The notes beneath the pieces are model-generated. The model had not been told where the DNA came from and did no database searches. It saw nothing but the letters and a program-made list of their open reading frames with translations. From positions 41,882-105,881 of the forward strand of contig DATGLE010000066.1 in the NCBI GenBank assembly GCA_035294325.1: 64,000 nucleotides of DNA, given 5' to 3'. The stretch's first letter is position 1; each line of letters begins with the position of its first letter. This DNA comes from DATGLE01 sp035294325 (GTDB lineage Bacteria > Chloroflexota > Ktedonobacteria > Ktedonobacterales > Ktedonobacteraceae). Made by a program: the position numbers and the translations under genes. Positions 51,624 through 61,048 of the stretch are shown in pieces.

Positions 51624-53051
51624 ATGGGTGAAATCGCATCCTCTGGCGTGCCCGATATCAACACCTCCCGGCGCGCCAATTATGCCCGCTATGTCTTCTG
51701 GATTATGACCATTATTGGCATGCTCGACTACCTGGATCGCTATATCTTCATCGGCGCCGCCGACGTAATCGGCAAAGAACTTCACTTCAACCTCAGCGGC
51801 ATTGGCTATATCACCTCGGCATTCCTCGTCGTGCTCACGCTGAGCGCCATTCCGCTCGGCGCCTGGGCTGATCGCGGTAGTCGCAAGAATATCGTCGCAC
51901 TCTGCGTCGCCATCTGGAGCGCCACCACGTCGCTCACTGCGCTGGCGATCAACTTCGGGACGCTTTTTCTCTCGCGCATGATCCTGGGTATCGGCCAGGC
52001 CGGCTATTTCCCCGCCGGGACCGCCCTGCTCAGTGACTACTACAGCCGCGAGAAGCGTTCGCGCATCATGAGCTGGTGGAGCGCGGGCCAGCTTTTCGGC
52101 ATCCTGGGCGGCTATTTCATTGGCGGCGCCGTCGCGGGCCTCTATTTCGGAAGCTGGCGCCTGGCCTTCCTCATCACAGGCATCCCCGGGCTGGTGCTGG
52201 CGTATCTTATGTGGCGTGTGCGCGAGCCTCGACGCAACGAGGCCGACGAAGAGGCAGAGACGAGCCTGGCAGAAGTCCTCAAAGAGCCAGAGGTCATTGA
52301 AGCGGAGGAGCGGACGCATACCTTTGTGGTACCGCGTGGCGTATTCTCCCAGTTTTTTGCCCTGCTGCGCGTCAGAACGATGGTCGTACTGATTGTGATG
52401 CAGATCTTTGCCTTTTTCGTGACAGGAGTCAGCACGACCTTCTTACCCACCTACATGCAGCAGAAGGATACCTTCGGCCTCAGTTCGGGCCTGGCGGGCC
52501 TCTATTCCGGCGGCATTATCGTCCTGGCGGGCGTGGCCGGTACGATAGTCGGCGGCTACATGGCCGACTACCTGAACCGCCGCCACCGGGGCGCGCGCGT
52601 GCTGGTCTGCGGCATCGGCTTCCTGATCGGCGCGCCTTCGTTCGCCTGCGCCGTGCTTTTCCACAATCTGGCCGTCTTCACTATCTTCTTCATCACCAGC
52701 GCCTTTCTGCTCACCATTTATAACGGTCCCTGCACCGCCGCGACGCAGGATGTCGCGCCATCGATGTTGCGCGCCTCGGCGGTGGCGATCAGCCTGTTGA
52801 TCGCGCATCTCTTTGGCGATGCCTTCGCGCCATCTATCGTCGGCGTCATCGCCACGGCCCTCGATCCGACACACGGCATGCATTTTCTGACCGACACCGC
52901 CGGCCACGACCTGAGCCTCGCCCTGCTCTTTACAGGAACGCCAGCGCTGCTCATCGCGGGCCTGGTCGGCATCTTTGGCTCGCGCTGGATGGCCGCCGAT
53001 GTCACAGCAGCAGCAAACGCTGACCGCCTGATGAAGGAGGCGCAGGCATAG
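51624..53051 (+). CDS. Major facilitator superfamily transporter
   Basis: A 475-residue transporter with 12 predicted membrane helices. The loop between helices 2 and 3 has GAWADRGSRKNIVALCVAIW, the MFS signature. Helix 4-5 has RMILGIGQAGYFPAGTALLS, and LFGILGGYFIGGAVAGLYFG follows, as in the spinster/hexuronate group. A long acidic loop (NEADEEAETSLAEVLKEPEV) joins the two halves. GGAGGTCTATGC precedes the ATG. The substrate is not deducible. Confidence 0.93.
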   Translation: MGEIASSGVPDINTSRRANYARYVFWIMTIIGMLDYLDRYIFIGAADVIGKELHFNLSGIGYITSAFLVVLTLSAIPLGAWADRGSRKNIVALCVAIWSATTSLTALAINFGTLFLSRMILGIGQAGYFPAGTALLSDYYSREKRSRIMSWWSAGQLFGILGGYFIGGAVAGLYFGSWRLAFLITGIPGLVLAYLMWRVREPRRNEADEEAETSLAEVLKEPEVIEAEERTHTFVVPRGVFSQFFALLRVRTMVVLIVMQIFAFFVTGVSTTFLPTYMQQKDTFGLSSGLAGLYSGGIIVLAGVAGTIVGGYMADYLNRRHRGARVLVCGIGFLIGAPSFACAVLFHNLAVFTIFFITSAFLLTIYNGPCTAATQDVAPSMLRASAVAISLLIAHLFGDAFAPSIVGVIATALDPTHGMHFLTDTAGHDLSLALLFTGTPALLIAGLVGIFGSRWMAADVTAAANADRLMKEAQA

Positions 53052-53162
53052 AGCAGGGCTATAGGGAGCCAGCATATAGACAACGCGGCGAGCTTTATCA
53101 TAATATGTATTCAGGAAGGGTTGTTAACGAATTTGACACCCTCCATTGTTAAGAAATGTTTC

Positions 53163-53252
53163 TGTGGGCCGGCCTTGTGCCGGCCCCTACGGTAGCACCG
53201 ACCAGGCTGCCGCGAATCGGACCACTGTAGGGGCCGGCCTTGTGCCGGCCCA
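53163..53252. repeat. Hairpin pair GGGCCGGC-CTTGT-GCCGGCCC
   Basis: Two copies at 53166-53186 and 53231-53251, followed by or preceded by a CCCCTAC-type end. The loop CTTGT is close to the CTTGC of the main hairpin family and the stem is again different but paired. Confidence 0.8.
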
Positions 53253-53288
53253 TGTATTTATCATCTGAATTTCTGTGAGGAATCCTGA

Positions 53289-54623
53289 ATGGTCCATTTT
53301 TACGAACTGGCGCGGCTTGACGCGAGCCAGCGCGCACGTCTGCTGCGCCGCGCCGAAATTGAGATCGACAGCCTCATCGAATATGTACGCCCCATCGTGC
53401 AGGCTGTTCGCGAGCGGGGCGACGCGGCGCTGATCGAGTTTATGGCGCGTTTTGACCACGTACAACTCACGCCCGAACAACTGCGCGTGGGCCGCGAGGA
53501 GATCGCACGCGCACACGAGACGCTGGATAAAGATGTCTACAATGCTATCAAGCATGCCATACATAACGTGCGCATCTTTCACGAGCGGCAGATGCCGCAT
53601 GAGCAATGGTTTACACAGGTGGCGCCGGGAGTGATGGCCGGGGAGAAGATCACGCCGATTAGCAGCGTCGGCCTGTATGTGCCGCGCGGCAAAGGCGCGT
53701 TCCCGTCGGTGATGTATATGCTTGCCACGCCGGCCAGCATTGCCGGGGTGCCGCGCATCGTCGTCTGCACGCCGCCAGGGCCGGATGGCGCCGTTGATGC
53801 GGCCTCGCTGGTCGCCGCTGACCTGTGCGGTGTACATGAAATCTACCGCATTGGAGGCGCCCAGGCTATTGCCGCGCTCGCCTACGGCACGGAGACTATA
53901 GCGCGCGTGCGCAAGATTACCGGGCCGGGCAATCCCTATGTCTCCGCCGCGAAACGGCTGCTTTACGGCACGCTGGACGTGGGCCTGCCGGCAGGCCCCA
54001 GCGAATCGATCCTGCTGGCCGACGAGAGTGCCGACGCGGATCTTGTCGCGCGCGATCTCTTGATCGAGGCCGAGCACGGGCCAGACTCGTCGAGCCTGCT
54101 CGTCACCGATAGCCGCGCACTGGTCGATGCGGTGCTGCCGCTGCTCTCAGAGAAGATAGCGGCCCTGCCAGAATGGCGCCGCGAGTTCTGCCGCAGCGGC
54201 TTCGAGGGCGAGAAGGGCACGGGCGGCATCGTGCTGGCCGCCAGCATGCGCGACGCCATCGATTTCGTCAATGAATATGCGCCCGAGCATCTTGAAGTGC
54301 AGGTACGCGAGCCGTTCGCGATCCTGCCAGCACTGAAGAACGCCGGCGAAATCCTGCTCGGCCCATATACTCCTGTCTGTACCGGAAACTACAGCCTGGG
54401 CACCAACGCCATTCTGCCAACCGGCGGCTTCGCTCACACCTTCTCCTGCACCTCGGTCTACGACTTTCTCAAGCGCACGGGCATCGGCTATCTTACCGCC
54501 GAGGGCTATGCATCGCTGAGCGAGACGACGCGCCGCCTGGCGGAATTTGAGGGCTTCCCCGCGCACGCTAATGCCGTAAAGGAGCGCCATATAACGCCGC
54601 CATCGTCAAAAACATCACCATAA
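53289..54623 (+). CDS. hisD: Histidinol dehydrogenase
   Basis: Oxidises L-histidinol to L-histidine in two NAD-dependent steps. The protein is 444 residues. VGLYVPRGKGAFPSVMYMLA, then IGGAQAIAALAYGTETIARV, KITGPGNPYVSAAKRLL, AGPSESILLADESADADLVA, the AEHGPDSSSLLVT zinc region and NAILPTGGFAHTFSCTSVYD are all characteristic. GTGAGGAATCCTGA precedes the ATG. No other his gene is adjacent, so the pathway is dispersed in this genome. Confidence 0.96.
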   Translation: MVHFYELARLDASQRARLLRRAEIEIDSLIEYVRPIVQAVRERGDAALIEFMARFDHVQLTPEQLRVGREEIARAHETLDKDVYNAIKHAIHNVRIFHERQMPHEQWFTQVAPGVMAGEKITPISSVGLYVPRGKGAFPSVMYMLATPASIAGVPRIVVCTPPGPDGAVDAASLVAADLCGVHEIYRIGGAQAIAALAYGTETIARVRKITGPGNPYVSAAKRLLYGTLDVGLPAGPSESILLADESADADLVARDLLIEAEHGPDSSSLLVTDSRALVDAVLPLLSEKIAALPEWRREFCRSGFEGEKGTGGIVLAASMRDAIDFVNEYAPEHLEVQVREPFAILPALKNAGEILLGPYTPVCTGNYSLGTNAILPTGGFAHTFSCTSVYDFLKRTGIGYLTAEGYASLSETTRRLAEFEGFPAHANAVKERHITPPSSKTSP

Positions 54624-54637
54624 ACAAACTTGCCTGA

Positions 54638-54686
54638 TAGTGTCTGGTATGTGGGCAAATGCAGTTCGTTCATATACCAGACACTA
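54638..54686. repeat. Inverted repeat after hisD
   Basis: TAGTGTCTGGTAT (54638-54650) pairs with ATACCAGACACTA (54674-54686). It is followed by CTCCGCAGGCGCGCGCAAGC, similar to the right module of the long inverted-repeat class. From 54700 to 54900 I see no gene. TATAAT at 54921-54926 is a likely -10 box for the kinase gene, and CCTGGTC/GACCAGG forms a hairpin in its leader. Confidence 0.65.
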
Positions 54687-55053
54687 CCACTTGCAAAGCT
54701 CCGCAGGCGCGCGCAAGCGTGGGTATAGGCCATATGGCTAGTACTATCAACCTGCATAGTATTCCGTTTGTTACTCGCGGGTATACCCCGGCGTACCAGA
54801 ACGCGGACGGGATCAATGCACGCGCCTTTTGACTGTCCTTCCACGGTCCCTCCACAGCGTGTTATCTCCGCCACTGGATGATAGTTGAATCGACTACTGC
54901 TCACACGCAGAAAGATGTGTTATAATGCCCCCAACATAAAAGCTAATTTTGCAGGCGTAGAAAGATAGGTTTCCTGGTCTCTCATGTGACAACAAATATC
55001 AGGTATCGACCAGGTAGCGGAGTCCAGGTAGTATAAAGTGGTGTTTTAAACGT

Positions 55054-56868
55054 ATGGCTAGCAACTATCCAATTGATCCGAAAGGGGCACCCTATGCCAC
55101 ACCACAGAGTGGCCCGGACGGAGCCGTGCCGGGATCCTCGCCACCCGCCGGGGCGCAGTCGCCAGCAGTCCCCGTCACCGAGAATGGGGCAGCGGTGGCT
55201 CACCGCCGGCTCACAGCGGGCACGATGCTCTCTGCCGAGCGCTATAAGATCGAGAAACTGGTAGCTGCCGGAGGGATGGGAGCCGTCTATCGGGCCATAG
55301 ACACACGTTTTAACCGCCCATGCGCCGTGAAGGAGATGCTGGACGAGTTTCGCAGCGAGAGCGAACGAGCGCAGGCCGTGGAGTGGTTTTCGCGTGAGGC
55401 GACGCTGCTGCTCGACCTGAACCATCCCTGCATCCCGCGTGTGCGCGACTTCTTCGTCGAGGGCGGCAGGCATTACCTGGTCATGGATTTCATCGAGGGG
55501 CGCACGCTGGGGGATGTGCTGGAGAAAGATAGTAACGTGACCGGCCTGAACGGTGCGCATGGCATCACCGAGGCGCGCGCGCGCAACTGGGCGCAACAGA
55601 TCTGTAGTGTGCTGGCCTATTTGCACCGTCAGACGCCGCCAATTATTTTCCGCGATCTCAAACCTTCAAATATCATGGTCACGGAGCGCGATGAAATTAA
55701 ATTGATTGATTTCGGTATTGCGCGCACCTTTCAATCACAGCGCCAGTCCACAATCATCATGACCATCGGCTACGCGCCACCGGAGCAGTTGCATGGTATG
55801 CCAGAGCCGCGCAGCGATATCTACGCGCTGGGCGCGACCCTGCACCGCCTGCTCACCCATCACGATGCTGTGAACAATAAGCCGAGCATTTTCTCCTTTC
55901 CCCCGGTGCGTGCGCTGCGCCCGGATATTTCTCCGGCCTTCGATCAGATCATTATGAAGGCGCTGGCCCCCGCGCCGGATCAGCGCTGGCCGAGCGCTAT
56001 GGAGATGGAGCGCGCGATCATCACGCTGCCACCCATCACCGCCACGCCGCCTTTAGTCCGGCCAGGCCAGGCAGGAGTTCAGCCGCAGCGCGTAGCGAAT
56101 CCGTTGACGCCGATGACGCCGGGATCGGGGCCTCGGCCCGGGGCCTCGGCGCCCATCCCGCCGTCCGCCACACGCACTACCGGTCCCGCCGGCCCGCATA
56201 TCAGCGCCGCTCAGAGCCACCTCGCCGCCGGACGCATTGAACCGGCGCACGCGGCGGTAATGCAGGCTCATACCTTCGAACCTAATAACGCTATCGTTCA
56301 TAAACTCTTCGGCCAGGTCTTTGCACGACGCATACCTCCGCAGAGCGATCTCGCTATCCAGGCATATAACCGCTCTCTCAGCCTTAACCCGGAGGATGCC
56401 GAAACGCATAAACTCCTGGGCGATGTCTTCCTGTTCCTCCGTCAGCAGCCCCTCCAGGGAATTCCTGCTTATATACAATCTCTTCGTCTAAATCCAAAGG
56501 ATTTTGAAGCGCATTACCGTTTAGGACAGTGTTATGATAAGACAGGTCAATTTGAACCTGCGCTGCGTGAGTACCAGGATGCTGTGCAACTGGCGCCTAA
56601 ACAGCCGCCACAGCCAGCTATCCATTTTGCGCTCGGCCAGTTCGCTTTGCGCATGAACCGGTTCCCAATTGCAGAACAGGCTTTTATTCAGGTGCTTATT
56701 ATCAATCCGGCAGATCATGAGACGCGCTTCCTGCTCAGCCAGGTGTATGAGCACGAAAATAAATTGGAAGATGCGTTCCGTGAATGTGGCTACGTGATAG
56801 GGCCTCTGGGTAGTAAGCAGGCAGTACAGCAGATGTATCAGCGTTTACGAACTCGTTTAGGACGATAA
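55054..56868 (+). CDS. Ser/Thr protein kinase with C-terminal TPR repeats
   Basis: A 604-residue protein. The N-terminal 60 residues are Pro/Ala/Gly-rich. The kinase domain (about 66-325) has LVAAGGMGAVYRAIDTRF, CAVKEM, IIFRDLKPSNIMV and LIDFGIARTF, with Phe in place of the usual His before Arg-Asp. After a Pro-rich linker, at least four TPR-like units run to the end (IAYNRSLSLNPEDAETHKLL-type, EALREYQDAVQLAPKQPPQ-type). No membrane segment is seen. The next gene encodes a PP2C phosphatase, so the two probably form a reversible phosphorylation pair. No clear ribosome site precedes the ATG. Confidence 0.93.
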   Translation: MASNYPIDPKGAPYATPQSGPDGAVPGSSPPAGAQSPAVPVTENGAAVAHRRLTAGTMLSAERYKIEKLVAAGGMGAVYRAIDTRFNRPCAVKEMLDEFRSESERAQAVEWFSREATLLLDLNHPCIPRVRDFFVEGGRHYLVMDFIEGRTLGDVLEKDSNVTGLNGAHGITEARARNWAQQICSVLAYLHRQTPPIIFRDLKPSNIMVTERDEIKLIDFGIARTFQSQRQSTIIMTIGYAPPEQLHGMPEPRSDIYALGATLHRLLTHHDAVNNKPSIFSFPPVRALRPDISPAFDQIIMKALAPAPDQRWPSAMEMERAIITLPPITATPPLVRPGQAGVQPQRVANPLTPMTPGSGPRPGASAPIPPSATRTTGPAGPHISAAQSHLAAGRIEPAHAAVMQAHTFEPNNAIVHKLFGQVFARRIPPQSDLAIQAYNRSLSLNPEDAETHKLLGDVFLFLRQQPLQGIPAYIQSLRLNPKDFEAHYRLGQCYDKTGQFEPALREYQDAVQLAPKQPPQPAIHFALGQFALRMNRFPIAEQAFIQVLIINPADHETRFLLSQVYEHENKLEDAFRECGYVIGPLGSKQAVQQMYQRLRTRLGR

Positions 56869-56915
56869 GAGGCAATTTCTATGCGCTGTCTATCCGGCAT
56901 GAAGGGAAAGTGTCA

Positions 56916-59354
56916 ATGAGTACGCATAGTTTCATCTCTATGAAGTGCGGGAGCGCGAGTCGGTTAGCTTTTTCGATGCTCGGCAAGCTGCTCATGGCTT
57001 TGCCGCTGGTGTTGCTCTCCTTCTCTCCCGCCCTCGCCTCCTCTGCTCGTCACCTGGCGGATCAGCCACAGGATCTTGCCCGCGCAGGAGTCTCGGTGGT
57101 ACGCCTGATCGTCTCCTATAGCACTGGAAAACCGACGGGGATTGTGCAGTGTACCGGGCTGGGCGTGCTGGTGGCAAGCTGGCCGTTCCAGTCCAACACC
57201 AATCAGAATAACTGGATTCTGACCGATGGCAACCTCGTCAATACAGGGACCGAGGCCACCTGTGTACCATCGCATCCAACGGCCAGACTGGCGACGGTTG
57301 AGGTCTTCCTGAGCACTGCCTACAACGCCCAGGCGCTCCCGCTGAATTTCACGGCGACGCCCGCATCGGTGCGCTGCCTGAAAAGCGACTGCAATACCGG
57401 CCCGGCGCTCTTTGCCTTTAATACCAGCATGACGCTCCCCTTCATCGATACCGGCACCGCCGCCCCCACACAGGAAACCGGTATTGGACTAACGAAAAGC
57501 GCCTCTTCCAGTGACCTGCCAGTTGCCGGTAACACAAATGCGCAGCTTGCCAGCCAGTTTACACAGCAGGCACAGCAGTTCCTGACACCCAACCGAATGC
57601 CGCTCAATGATGCGAAGGAGGCAGGCATGCCCATCGTCAATGCGCTGGGCGAGCTGACGGGATTGCATTTAAGCGACGCGAATACCCCGGCATCGCTCAA
57701 TGATATCAAGGCACTGATGCAGAAGCAGCCCGAGCTGAAGCCGCCGCTGATACGCAATGCCGTGCATGACGGCTGGGATACTGGCATTACCGACTTCTAC
57801 CAGCAGAACCTGCCGGCGGCCCATACGGCCTTTCAGAGCGCCGCAACGGCCAATCCACAGTTTCAGGGAGCACAGGAGTTCGCACAGCGCACGCTCCCCC
57901 CCTCAACGGGAAGCAGCGAGAACGGCCAATCTTCTCCGAACGGGGCTTCTGGCGGCCTGGTCTTCCTGGGCATATCGCTGCCACTGGCACTGAGTATTCT
58001 CGGCCTGATCGCGTTGACCATATTATTGATTCTGACCAGCTTGAAGTTTGGCCGCGCACGCGCCCGCAAGCGCGCTCTCAAGGCCGAATACGCCGAAGCC
58101 GAACGCCAGGCGACACTGGAGGCACAGCGTATCAAAGAGATGGAAGCGGCGCAGCAGCGGGCTTGGGCACAGCCGGCCGCACCCGCGCAGCCTGCCCAGT
58201 CCGTGCAGCCGGCCACCCCGCAGGCAGCCCCGCGCACCAGCCCGCTGCCCGACCTGCGTTGTCCCCGCTGCGGTACGCTTGTACCACAAGGCTCCACTTT
58301 TTGCTCAAACTGCCGCCTGCAACTTTCGCCTACAGAATCGGGCAAGCACCTGGCCGTCTCTCCCCCGCGGCCAGCACCCGTCGCGTCGAGCCGTTCCCTG
58401 GCGGAGCAGCCCACCGTCGAGATGTCGCCGAGTCTCAGAGCCAACGGGCAGAACGATAGCGATAAAACCGTTCCCTACGCCGCCCGCCGGTTGAAGGGCC
58501 AGCGATTGGGCCTGGTGGTAAGCGCGCGCTCGGATCGCGGTATCAAGAGAAAACATAAGCCCAACGAGGACAGCCTTTTTGCCGCCCAGGGGGTGCTCTC
58601 GCCCGACGCGCCCGCGCCGCAATTTGGCCTCTTCGTCATCGCCGATGGCATGGGCGGCCATGCTAACGGGCAGGATGCCAGCCGCCGCGCCATTCAAAGT
58701 ATCATCGACTTTATACTGCCCAGGATTATGAAGCAAAGTGACTGGCAGGACGAAGCGCTCGCCCAACTCCTCGTTGAAAGCGTGCAGCAGGCGAACCAGG
58801 CGGTCCACCAGAACAATATGGAACTGCGGGCGGACATGGGCACAACCGTCACCGCCGCCCTGGTCGTGGGCGCAACCGCCTATGTGACGAACGTTGGCGA
58901 TAGCCGGACCTACCTCTATCGTGCCCCGGATGGACTGAAAAAGATCACCCACGATCACTCCGTTGTCGCCAGCCTGGTCGAAGCGGGAATCATCAAACCC
59001 GATGATATCTACACCCACCCCAAGCGCAACCAGATCTATCGCAGCCTGGGCGAGAAGCCGCTGGTGGAGGTCGATTCCTTCATCGTACACTTGCAGCCCG
59101 ACGATAAGCTGCTCCTGTGCTCCGACGGCCTGTGGGACATGGTGCGCGATCCACGCATCGAGGAGGTCATCAAGAGCCACATTCCTGATCTGGAGGCCAC
59201 CGCCGACGCGCTGATTCAGGCCGCGCTCGATGGCGGCGGTGAGGATAATGTGAGCGTCATCGTTGTTTCAGTTGCGGAGAGCGCGCAGCTTAGCCCGACG
59301 CCCGGTATCCAGTTGCTGGCGAAGCCAGAGGGCGTGCAGATGCCTGAGTGGTAG
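56916..59354 (+). CDS. Membrane PP2C-family Ser/Thr phosphatase with trypsin-like ectodomain and zinc ribbon
   Basis: An 812-residue protein. A signal or anchor (LGKLLMALPLVLLSFSPALA) leads to an external region with CTGLGVLVASWP and NNWILTDGNLV, which resembles the start of an HtrA/trypsin-like domain without the catalytic His. A membrane helix lies at about 347-372. A helical Ala/Gln-rich linker and a zinc ribbon (CPRCGTLVPQG...CSNC, about 449-466) follow. Residues 530-800 are PP2C: KPNEDSL, FVIADGMGGHANG, VTNVGDSRTYL, LLLCSDGLWDMV and GGEDNVSVIVV. The order suggests a sensor outside and a phosphatase inside. Confidence 0.92.
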   Translation: MSTHSFISMKCGSASRLAFSMLGKLLMALPLVLLSFSPALASSARHLADQPQDLARAGVSVVRLIVSYSTGKPTGIVQCTGLGVLVASWPFQSNTNQNNWILTDGNLVNTGTEATCVPSHPTARLATVEVFLSTAYNAQALPLNFTATPASVRCLKSDCNTGPALFAFNTSMTLPFIDTGTAAPTQETGIGLTKSASSSDLPVAGNTNAQLASQFTQQAQQFLTPNRMPLNDAKEAGMPIVNALGELTGLHLSDANTPASLNDIKALMQKQPELKPPLIRNAVHDGWDTGITDFYQQNLPAAHTAFQSAATANPQFQGAQEFAQRTLPPSTGSSENGQSSPNGASGGLVFLGISLPLALSILGLIALTILLILTSLKFGRARARKRALKAEYAEAERQATLEAQRIKEMEAAQQRAWAQPAAPAQPAQSVQPATPQAAPRTSPLPDLRCPRCGTLVPQGSTFCSNCRLQLSPTESGKHLAVSPPRPAPVASSRSLAEQPTVEMSPSLRANGQNDSDKTVPYAARRLKGQRLGLVVSARSDRGIKRKHKPNEDSLFAAQGVLSPDAPAPQFGLFVIADGMGGHANGQDASRRAIQSIIDFILPRIMKQSDWQDEALAQLLVESVQQANQAVHQNNMELRADMGTTVTAALVVGATAYVTNVGDSRTYLYRAPDGLKKITHDHSVVASLVEAGIIKPDDIYTHPKRNQIYRSLGEKPLVEVDSFIVHLQPDDKLLLCSDGLWDMVRDPRIEEVIKSHIPDLEATADALIQAALDGGGEDNVSVIVVSVAESAQLSPTPGIQLLAKPEGVQMPEW

Positions 59355-59500
59355 CGCCCATAAAAAGTTGCTCTGTCTCCCCGGGCGTAAGCGTGCGATT
59401 TATTGTACCCTTTTTGCGCGCAAAATCTTATTATTCACGATAATGCGCGTTCCTGTGCATGAACAAGGACCTCTCCATTGCTCGGCCACTGGTGATTAAA

Positions 59501-59529
59501 TTGTCGCACCTTACTCGCTGTGCTATAAT
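59501..59529 (+). promoter_or_regulatory. Promoter of the nuo genes
   Basis: TTGTCG at 59501-59506 and TATAAT at 59524-59529 with a 17-bp spacer, about 60 bases before nuoA. Confidence 0.75.
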
Positions 59530-59589
59530 CAAAACAGCATTTTCTCGCCTTTGTCGAGGTAGCGAAGGCAATTGTTGGGAGGAACAGTC

Positions 59590-59958
59590 GTGTCAACACC
59601 AGTGAATATCGGGTATCTGTACGCGGGCATCCTCTTCGCAGCCGGGTTCACCTTTGTCATGATTACGATGACCGCTGCGAATGTGCTCGCTCCTCATCAT
59701 AGAACCAGAGAAAAATTGCAGCCCTACGAGTCTGGTGAAACTCCTATCGGCTCCGCCTGGGTTCAATACCCGCTCGGATTCTACATCTTTGCCCTGCTTT
59801 TTGTCGCATTCGATGTGGATATCGTATTCATCGTCTCCTGGGCTATTATCTTTAAGCAGTTAAGCGTTTTCGGCTTTTTTGAAATTCTCTTCTTTATTAT
59901 CGTGCTTGTGCTTGGCCTGATTTATGCATGGCGCAAGGGAGTGACGCGATGGATCTAG
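59590..59958 (+). CDS. nuoA: NADH-quinone oxidoreductase subunit A
   Basis: A small membrane subunit of complex I, 122 residues with three helices. The loop EKLQPYESGETPIGSAWVQY and the helix FDVDIVFIVSWAI are the family hallmarks. I chose the GTG at 59590 because GGGAGGA lies six bases upstream; an in-frame TTG further up has no site. The next gene, nuoC, starts 10 bases before this gene stops; nuoB, normally between, is missing. Confidence 0.95.
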   Translation: MSTPVNIGYLYAGILFAAGFTFVMITMTAANVLAPHHRTREKLQPYESGETPIGSAWVQYPLGFYIFALLFVAFDVDIVFIVSWAIIFKQLSVFGFFEILFFIIVLVLGLIYAWRKGVTRWI

Positions 59959-60698
59959 TACCACGTTCAACGAGCGGCCCCAGCGCAACCACCGGATACC
60001 GCGATCAGAACGCGGCTCTGGCCCGCGACCTGGCCCCCATTGCACAGATCACTGGCAAGGCCATCACCCCCCGCACACTTAAAGGCGATTATCTCGCTCT
60101 TGATATTGATCGCGAGAACCTGGTGGCGGTCTGCCGATTTTTGCGCGACCAGCTTGGCTTCGACCTCTTGAGCTGCATATCGGGAGTTGATATGCTCGAC
60201 CACCTGGAAACCGTCTATCATATACGCTCAACAACTCGCGGGCAGCTGCTGCAACTCAAGGTACGCCTGGATAACGAGAGGCCGGAGGTGGACAGCGTGA
60301 TCTCGGTGTGGCCGACGGCGAACTGGCTGGAGCGAGAGACTTATGACCTTTTCGGCATCCGCTTTGTGGGCCATCCCGACCTGAGGCGTATTCTGCTGGA
60401 TGATGATTTCGAGGGCCACCCTCTGCTCAAGAGCTTCCACCAGGTGCCGCTAACGGTGAAGCCGCGCGCGACAACCCAGGTCGATCCGAACATGGCGGTT
60501 GCCGGCAGGTTCCAGCAGCAGCGTGTGGAGCATGTGGTGCAGAAGAAGCTGGGGCAGGGCATGGAGGAGCGGCTCCATCCCGGTACGCCCACCTTCGGGC
60601 ACGCCTTCCACGGGGCCGAGCCGGCTCATCAAGAGGAGTCGAACCCCGAGGGCGAGTCTGCGCCGGGCCAGAGCACTTCTGGCAGTGACAAAGCATAA
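59949..60698 (+). CDS. nuoC: NADH-quinone oxidoreductase subunit C
   Basis: The 30-kDa hydrophilic subunit of the complex I peripheral arm, 249 residues. Core motifs: LLSCISGVDMLDHLETVYHI, then ISVWPTANWLERETYDLFGI and FVGHPDLRRILLDDDFEGHP with LLKSF. An unusual tail of about 80 residues (from ATTQVDPNMAVAG on) is polar and probably disordered. The ATG at 59949 follows AAGGGAGTGACGCG and overlaps the nuoA stop. No nuoD fusion. Confidence 0.95.
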   Translation: MDLVPRSTSGPSATTGYRDQNAALARDLAPIAQITGKAITPRTLKGDYLALDIDRENLVAVCRFLRDQLGFDLLSCISGVDMLDHLETVYHIRSTTRGQLLQLKVRLDNERPEVDSVISVWPTANWLERETYDLFGIRFVGHPDLRRILLDDDFEGHPLLKSFHQVPLTVKPRATTQVDPNMAVAGRFQQQRVEHVVQKKLGQGMEERLHPGTPTFGHAFHGAEPAHQEESNPEGESAPGQSTSGSDKA

Positions 60699-60734
60699 AG
60701 AAGCCGTGCAGCAGCGGAACGCGAGCAGATAAAT

Positions 60735-61040
60735 ATGCCAAAGTCTAAGACGCGCAGAAAGGGGATGACAGCAGAGGGAAAACGCCCCGGCGCCGTCACC
60801 CTTACGGATAACAACGCTCAATCGAGGGCCGCGACTCGTGCCAGGCAGGCCCCGGAAAAGGGCGCCTTCCAGACTCTTGTCATGCCTGCTATGGTAGCGC
60901 TCGGGTGCTGGGGAATGGCTATCTCTTTCGCCTTCTTCACCACCGATCCCAATCGCTATCTGTATGCCGGCATGGCGGCGGTGATGGCGCTGATGTGGTC
61001 ATTCAGCTTTGCGTTGCGCGTGCGTAAAAAGTTGCGCTAA
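60735..61040 (+). CDS. Small two-helix membrane protein, CrgA-like
   Basis: A 101-residue protein. It begins MPKSKTRRKG, like the actinobacterial cell-division protein CrgA, and has two membrane helices (FQTLVMPAMVALGCWGMAIS and YAGMAAVMALMWSFSFALRV). CrgA places FtsZ-ring partners in Actinobacteria. The likeness is short and the setting (inside the nuo genes) does not suggest division, so the family is uncertain. The ribosome site is weak. It could also be an accessory of complex I. Confidence 0.6.
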   Translation: MPKSKTRRKGMTAEGKRPGAVTLTDNNAQSRAATRARQAPEKGAFQTLVMPAMVALGCWGMAISFAFFTTDPNRYLYAGMAAVMALMWSFSFALRVRKKLR

Positions 61041-61048
61041 CAGAAAAT

